Assembly (NCBI GenBank): GCA_910576975.1
Contig: CAJTJY010000013.1
Span: 36,712-100,711, forward strand
From: an uncultured Lachnospiraceae bacterium
GTDB lineage: Bacteria > Bacillota > Clostridia > Lachnospirales > Lachnospiraceae
Direction of reading: 5' to 3'
Length of the DNA stretch: 64,000 bases
Both the position numbers and the translations under genes were made by a program. This document shows positions 59,771-64,000 of this stretch, piece by piece (within the stretch, counting starts at the first letter, position 1; every line of letters begins with the position of its first letter). A model generated the notes under the pieces. It saw only the letters and a program-made list of their open reading frames with translations. It had not been told where the DNA came from and ran no database searches.

Positions 59771-61291
59771 ATGGCACAAATAAATGTAAACAGTCTGACG
59801 TTTTCTTATGAGGGCAGTTATGACAATATCTTTGATAACGTATCTTTTTCGATTGATACCGATTGGAGACTGGGATTTATCGGACGCAATGGGAAAGGAA
59901 AAACCACGTTTTTGAACCTTTTGCTGGGAAAGCATGAGTATGCGGGAAAGATCAGCACTCAGGCGGTGTTTGAGTATTTTCCATATTTGGTAACGCAACG
60001 ACAGATGCAGATGCCTGCTGCCGAGTTCTTAGATGAAATAAAGAGCCGGTGCGAGCTGTGGAGGGTGATCTGTGAACTAGGCGAGATGCAGGAAAGCACG
60101 GAAATTTTATACAGGCCTTTTGGGACGCTAAGTCCCGGAGAGCGCACGAAAACGCTTTTGGCGGTCTTATTTTCTGGTGAAAATGATTTTCTTTTGATTG
60201 ATGAGCCGACAAACCATCTGGATGAGCAATCCAGAGAAGTGGTAAAATCTTATTTAGCGTCAAAGAAGGGGTATATCCTGGTGTCCCATGACAGAGATTT
60301 GCTGGACGCCTGCGTCGATCATGTCTTAGTATTAAACAGACAGACGATTGAAGTTCAGGCTGGGAACTTTTCTAGCTGGTGGGAAAATAAGCGGCGCAAA
60401 GATCAGTTTGCCAGAGCGGAAAATGAAAAGCATTTAAAAGAAATCGGCAAGTTGAAACAGGCGGCGGCGCGGGCCTGCCGCTGGGCAGACAAAAATGAAA
60501 GCACCAAGATTGGGTTTGATCCCATAAAGGAGCCAGATCGCCCTACACGGGCATATATCGGCGCAAAGACAAAGAAGATGCAGAGCCGGATTAGTCAGAT
60601 GGAGAAACGGATCGACCGGGAAATTCAAGAAAAGCAGGGGCTTTTAGCAGATCTAGAGCAACCAGTGGAGTTAAAAATCATGCCTCTTGCACATGAAAAA
60701 AAGGTGCTCGTAAATCTCAGAGAATATACTTTCAAGTATGCCGGAGCGGAAGAATTTTTGACGGCGGATTTGACGTTCGCCCTGCGTCAGGGAGAGAGGA
60801 TCGCCCTCCATGGCAAAAATGGGTGCGGCAAATCAACGCTGATGCAAATGATCTTGCAGAAAGCAGGCGTCAAGACGCTTGGGGACGTGATTGAGGAAGC
60901 AGGTACCTGCGAGGCGGCGTCTGGACTGGTGATTTCTTATGTGAATCAAGATACCTCGATGTTAAAGGGCAGTATTTCAGCATTTTGTGCAGCGCATAAT
61001 CTTGAAAAGAGCTTGTTTTGCTCCATATTGCGCCAGCTAGGCATGGAACGGGTGCAGTTTCAGAAAAATATCGAGGATTATTCAGAGGGACAGAAGAAAA
61101 AGGCTCTGATTGCCGCAAGCCTTCTAACTCCGGCGCATTTGTATGTCTGGGATGAGCCGCTCAATTATATCGATGTGTTTTCGAGGATGCAGATTGAACA
61201 ACTGTTGTTACAGTATCAGCCTACGATGTTGTTTGTGGAACATGATATCAGATTCCGGGAACAGATTGCGACCCAGGTGGTGGAATGGTAG
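59771..61291 (+). CDS. ABC-F ribosomal protection protein (Lsa-like)
   Basis: A 506-residue soluble protein with two ABC domains and no membrane segments. The motifs are Walker A GRNGKGKTT (near residue 40), LSPGERTK, LLIDEPTNHLD, then GKNGCGKST (near 345), YSEGQKKK and YVWDEPLNYIDV. The linker between is rich in Lys/Glu, as in Lsa/Vga proteins, which displace lincosamides, pleuromutilins or streptogramin A from the ribosome. Start 59771 follows GGAGG. Resistance spectrum unproven. Confidence 0.85.
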   Translation: MAQINVNSLTFSYEGSYDNIFDNVSFSIDTDWRLGFIGRNGKGKTTFLNLLLGKHEYAGKISTQAVFEYFPYLVTQRQMQMPAAEFLDEIKSRCELWRVICELGEMQESTEILYRPFGTLSPGERTKTLLAVLFSGENDFLLIDEPTNHLDEQSREVVKSYLASKKGYILVSHDRDLLDACVDHVLVLNRQTIEVQAGNFSSWWENKRRKDQFARAENEKHLKEIGKLKQAAARACRWADKNESTKIGFDPIKEPDRPTRAYIGAKTKKMQSRISQMEKRIDREIQEKQGLLADLEQPVELKIMPLAHEKKVLVNLREYTFKYAGAEEFLTADLTFALRQGERIALHGKNGCGKSTLMQMILQKAGVKTLGDVIEEAGTCEAASGLVISYVNQDTSMLKGSISAFCAAHNLEKSLFCSILRQLGMERVQFQKNIEDYSEGQKKKALIAASLLTPAHLYVWDEPLNYIDVFSRMQIEQLLLQYQPTMLFVEHDIRFREQIATQVVEW

Positions 61292-61376
61292 CAGGGCAGT
61301 GCCACTACTGATTGATTGCATGCCAAAAATATGGTAAGCTGTGCATAAAAGATCGATCAGGAAGAGGGTGCGACAC

Positions 61377-62699
61377 ATGGAACAATTAAGTTTGTTCGAT
61401 AACAGGCAGCAGGCGGCGCCTCTGGCAAGCAGGCTCAGGCCAGGCAGCTTAAACGATTATGTAGGGCAGAAGCACTTGCTTGGGGAGGGGAAAATTTTAC
61501 GTCGTTTAATCGAGGACGACCAGATTTCTTCGATGATATTCTGGGGGCCTCCTGGGGTGGGGAAGACCACTTTGGCTAGGATTATCGCAGAAAAGACAAA
61601 GGCGGAATTTGTGGAGTACAGCGCAGTAAACAGCGGCATCAAAGAGATTAAGGAAGTTATGGCCCGGGCGGAAGAAAACAGGAAAATGGGAATCCGTACC
61701 TTGCTGTTTGCGGATGAGATTCACCGCTTTAATAAAGCGCAGCAGGACGCATTTCTTCCTTTTGTGGAAAAGGGGAGCATTATCCTTGTGGGCGCCACTA
61801 CCGAAAATCCATCCTTTGAAATTAACTCCGCATTGCTTTCAAGATGCAAAGTGTTTATTTTGAAGGCATTGGAGGAAGAGGATCTCAAGCAGCTGTTGGC
61901 TCATGCATTAAAAAGCCCCAAAGGCTTCGGAAATATGGAGATTGCGATTGAAGATGCCTGCCTGTCGGCTATTGCAAGGTTTGCCAATGGAGACGCACGG
62001 ACTGCGCTCAATACCTTAGAGATGGCAGTGTGCAACGGCAGGATGAATGAGCATGCCGTTCTTTGCATAGAGGAAGACGTGCTTGCACAGTGTATGAATA
62101 GGCGTTCTCTACTTTACGATAAAAATGGGGAAGAGCATTACAACCTGATTTCCGCTCTCCACAAATCGATGCGCAACAGCGATCCTGACGCAGCCGTGTA
62201 TTGGATGTGCCGGATGCTCGACGGAGGAGAAGATCCGCTTTATATTGCAAGACGGCTGGTGCGCTTTGCCAGCGAGGACGTGGGCATGGCGGATTCCAAT
62301 GCTCTGCAGACTGCAGTGGCAGCTTACCAGGCTTGTCATTTTCTTGGGATGCCAGAATGTGACGTGCATCTGACACATGCCGTAGTCTATCTGTCAATGG
62401 CTCCAAAATCCAACGCCCTTTATCAGGCGTGTGAAGCCTGTAAGGCGGATATCAGGGAACTTCCGGCAGAGCCTGTACCGTTGCAGATTTGCAATGCTCC
62501 CACGGGTTTGATGAAAGAGATGAATTATGGCAAGGGCTACATTTACGCCCATGATACGCAAGAGAAAATGGCGCAAATGCAGTGCCTGCCAGATGCGTTG
62601 GCAAACAGGCGCTATTATCGGCCGACAGACCAAGGACAAGAAGAAAAGGTAAAGGCGAGGCTTGAAGAAATTTTAGCATGGAAAAGCCGAAAATATTAA
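61377..62699 (+). CDS. rarA: replication-associated recombination ATPase RarA (MgsA)
   Basis: A 440-residue AAA+ protein acting at stalled replication forks. PLASRLRPGSLNDYVGQKHL, Walker A GPPGVGKTTLA, Walker B LLFADEIHRFNKAQQD, sensor GATTENPSFEINSALLSRC and the C-terminal MgsA domain (LYIARRLVRFASEDVG) are present. Start 61377 after GAAGAGGGTG. Confidence 0.94.
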   Translation: MEQLSLFDNRQQAAPLASRLRPGSLNDYVGQKHLLGEGKILRRLIEDDQISSMIFWGPPGVGKTTLARIIAEKTKAEFVEYSAVNSGIKEIKEVMARAEENRKMGIRTLLFADEIHRFNKAQQDAFLPFVEKGSIILVGATTENPSFEINSALLSRCKVFILKALEEEDLKQLLAHALKSPKGFGNMEIAIEDACLSAIARFANGDARTALNTLEMAVCNGRMNEHAVLCIEEDVLAQCMNRRSLLYDKNGEEHYNLISALHKSMRNSDPDAAVYWMCRMLDGGEDPLYIARRLVRFASEDVGMADSNALQTAVAAYQACHFLGMPECDVHLTHAVVYLSMAPKSNALYQACEACKADIRELPAEPVPLQICNAPTGLMKEMNYGKGYIYAHDTQEKMAQMQCLPDALANRRYYRPTDQGQEEKVKARLEEILAWKSRKY

Positions 62700-62762
62700 T
62701 TGACTGTCAACGATATTTGTGGCACTATGTAAAAAGAAGATGATATGATAAAGGAAGGTAAA

Positions 62763-63155
62763 ATGAGAGAGACTATTTTAATCGCCGCCTGTTTAGACAA
62801 AGACAGGAGGAATAAGCTTACAAGGGCCCTGCTGCCTCTGCGAATCAGGCTCAAAGAAATCTCCAAAGAGGATTATGGAAAACCCATTGGTTTTTTTGCG
62901 GGAATAAAAGAGCTTGATCCTGGAGAACTTGCCTGGAACGGGGAAGAGCTTTCTTCGGAATTGCTTGTCATGGCAGGGTTGTCAAGCCAGCGGGTGGATC
63001 AGGTATTGAGGGCGATCCGCAAATCGGGGTTGTCGATTCCCTATAAGGCAGTGCTCACTGCCTCCAATCAAGGGTGGAATGTATGGGAATTGTTTCAAGA
63101 AATCAAGAAAGAACATCAGCAGATGAACGAGGGCAGAACGCCAGGAACGGCGTAG
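62763..63155 (+). CDS. DUF3783-type small protein
   Basis: A 130-residue protein with the start at 62763 supported by AAGGAAGG; an ATG at 62745 lacks a site. It resembles DUF3783 proteins (GIKELDPGELAWNGEELSSE, PYKAVLTASNQGWNVWEL). Function unknown; mixed alpha/beta, cytoplasmic. Confidence 0.7.
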   Translation: MRETILIAACLDKDRRNKLTRALLPLRIRLKEISKEDYGKPIGFFAGIKELDPGELAWNGEELSSELLVMAGLSSQRVDQVLRAIRKSGLSIPYKAVLTASNQGWNVWELFQEIKKEHQQMNEGRTPGTA

Positions 63156-63200
63156 GGTTGAAACAGCTAAAAGACATTGTTTTGACGGAGTTGGTAAATA

Positions 63201-63629
63201 TTGGAAGAAGTATTAGTCTATATATTTTTGTCATATCAAAAGATCGTGACAGAGGATGAATATCAAAACCGGCTTGACGAACTGTTTTTAGAAAATCCTC
63301 AGAATGAGGACTTGCTTTATCTGGAATGGGAGACGGATATAGAGAAAGCGATTGCATATATCAGGCAACGGTCAGACTGCAAAGCGATTGACACCGTGCT
63401 GTTTGGAAGATGTTTCATGGATAAGATTGCTGAGTTTTATAGGGAATGCTCTTTCGACATAAAAAAATTTGCAAGCAGGATGTACGGCTTATGGAAAATT
63501 CTCCCAGATTTTATTCAGTATCAAGAGCCTTTTTATGTGCTGTCCTACGCTGACGACCCATTATCCTGGGGAGATGAAGAACAAAGCAGGAGTATCTATG
63601 AGAGAATGATGAATTATTACAATGCCTGA
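63201..63629 (+). CDS. hypothetical acidic protein, 142 aa
   Basis: TTG start at 63201 with GGAG 10 bp upstream. Acidic, helical, aromatic-rich (DEYQNRLDELFLENPQNEDL, YGLWKILPDFIQYQEPFYVL). No family recognised. It may be co-transcribed with the DUF3783-type gene 45 bp upstream. Confidence 0.6.
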   Translation: MEEVLVYIFLSYQKIVTEDEYQNRLDELFLENPQNEDLLYLEWETDIEKAIAYIRQRSDCKAIDTVLFGRCFMDKIAEFYRECSFDIKKFASRMYGLWKILPDFIQYQEPFYVLSYADDPLSWGDEEQSRSIYERMMNYYNA

Positions 63630-63773
63630 GTTGCCATTTTTTATGGGTTTAGAGCGTCAAAGGAATTAATTTATCAGAAATTGCGTATATTAAGTATCGC
63701 AGGTGACGCACAGCCTTATAAATGGGAATTATGAGCGGGTGGCGCGCAGCCTTAAGTGAGCGAGTTAACAGAT

Positions 63774-63798
63774 GGCAGGGACTACTTAAGTCTCTGCC
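63774..63798. terminator. hairpin next to the transposase end
   Basis: GGCAGGGACT (63774-63783) pairs with AGTCTCTGCC (63789-63798), followed by TTTTCT. Found 29 bp from the transposase stop. The preceding 144 bp hold no gene. Confidence 0.6.
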
Positions 63799-63826
63799 TT
63801 TTCTGCAAATGTAAAAAGGAGCTTCA

Positions 63827-64000
63827 TCACTTTTTCATAAAACAAAAACTTATAGAAATATGCCCCAGCAATGCCATGCACAAAGTGATGTAAAAATTTA
63901 ATGCATTGATTACCTTTAGTTTCCGTACCCGGAAATTTTCAAGCTGGAACACCTGCTTCTTACAACGGAAATATTCTTCGATTTTCCATCTGGAAAAATA
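63827..64000 (-). mobile_element. IS4-type transposase, C-terminal end (partial)
   Basis: On the minus strand the frame is open from the window edge to TGA at 63829-63827 and encodes 57 residues. It begins YFSRWKIEEYFRCKKQVFQL and continues ENFRVRKLKVINALNFYITL, the Y-x2-R-W-x-IE-x-F/Y(R)-x-K signature that holds the catalytic Glu of IS4-family transposases. The gene continues beyond the window. Confidence 0.85.

Noticed and set aside
1..64000. tRNA or rRNA genes, second CRISPR array, prophage structural genes
   Set aside because: Looked for cloverleaf-type sequence, rRNA-conserved stretches, other regularly spaced repeats and capsid/terminase-like proteins; none seen.

Overview
The window looks like chromosome from a Lachnospiraceae-type Clostridium (low-to-moderate GC Firmicute). 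The reasons are strong GGAGG ribosome sites, frequent TTG/GTG starts, a T-box-like leader, fructose PTS genes, ClpX with a long low-complexity linker, gatCAB, and proteins that read as typical of gut Clostridia. No rRNA or tRNA gene was seen.

Layout. 1-7.3 kb: the end of a ribose-type ABC importer operon (ATPase tail, permease, binding protein), an AraC regulator, and a second sugar importer operon (binding lipoprotein, terminator, two permeases, small membrane protein). 7.5-12.3 kb: a TetR regulator with matching palindromic operators before itself and before a membrane-protein operon whose second gene (DUF2871) is cut short; then a GntR(YtrA)-ABC transporter operon with its own operator. 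12.4-16 kb: gamma carbonic anhydrase, a low-molecular-weight tyrosine phosphatase, and a cassette (RES-domain protein, small conserved protein, RelA/SpoT-domain protein) bracketed by two diverged copies of the phosphatase 5' region. 16.1-18.4 kb: TtcA-like, ThiF-like and JAMM protease genes. 18.5-24.1 kb: a leftward fructose PTS operon (fruR-fruK-fruA-HPr-EI) whose HPr lacks the regulatory serine. 24.3-26.7 kb: O-acetylhomoserine sulfhydrylase and cysteine synthase behind a palindromic operator.

27-37.9 kb is a complete type III-A CRISPR-Cas locus: cas6-cas10/csm1-csm2-csm3-csm4-csm5, a 19-spacer array, then cas1-cas2-csm6. 37.9-41.8 kb: gatCAB behind a T-box-like leader carrying an inserted palindromic repeat and a second partial T-box-like copy. 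42-43.4 kb: a membrane chemoreceptor-type protein. 43.66-46.94 kb: a decayed integrative element (type I toxin-antitoxin pair, secreted protein, phased TGACACC repeats, broken tyrosine integrase). 47-53.5 kb: a two-component system, a lipoprotein-like gene, ClpX and a subtilisin-like protease. 54.2-58.1 kb: a hybrid sensor kinase translationally coupled to a solute-binding lipoprotein. 58.1-64 kb: ProC, an Lsa-like ABC-F protein behind a long attenuator-like leader with a three-codon ORF, RarA, two small genes, and the end of an IS4-type transposase.

A family of long palindromic repeats (four copies plus a solo end) is scattered through the intergenic regions. The arms differ between copies but match within each copy. 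The most unusual signals are this repeat family, the unannotated type I toxin-antitoxin locus with a shared 5' leader motif in both RNAs, the RES/RelA-SpoT cassette flanked by a duplicated promoter, and the GNRA-preserving variation of the CRISPR repeat. All calls are by eye from sequence; no database search was run.
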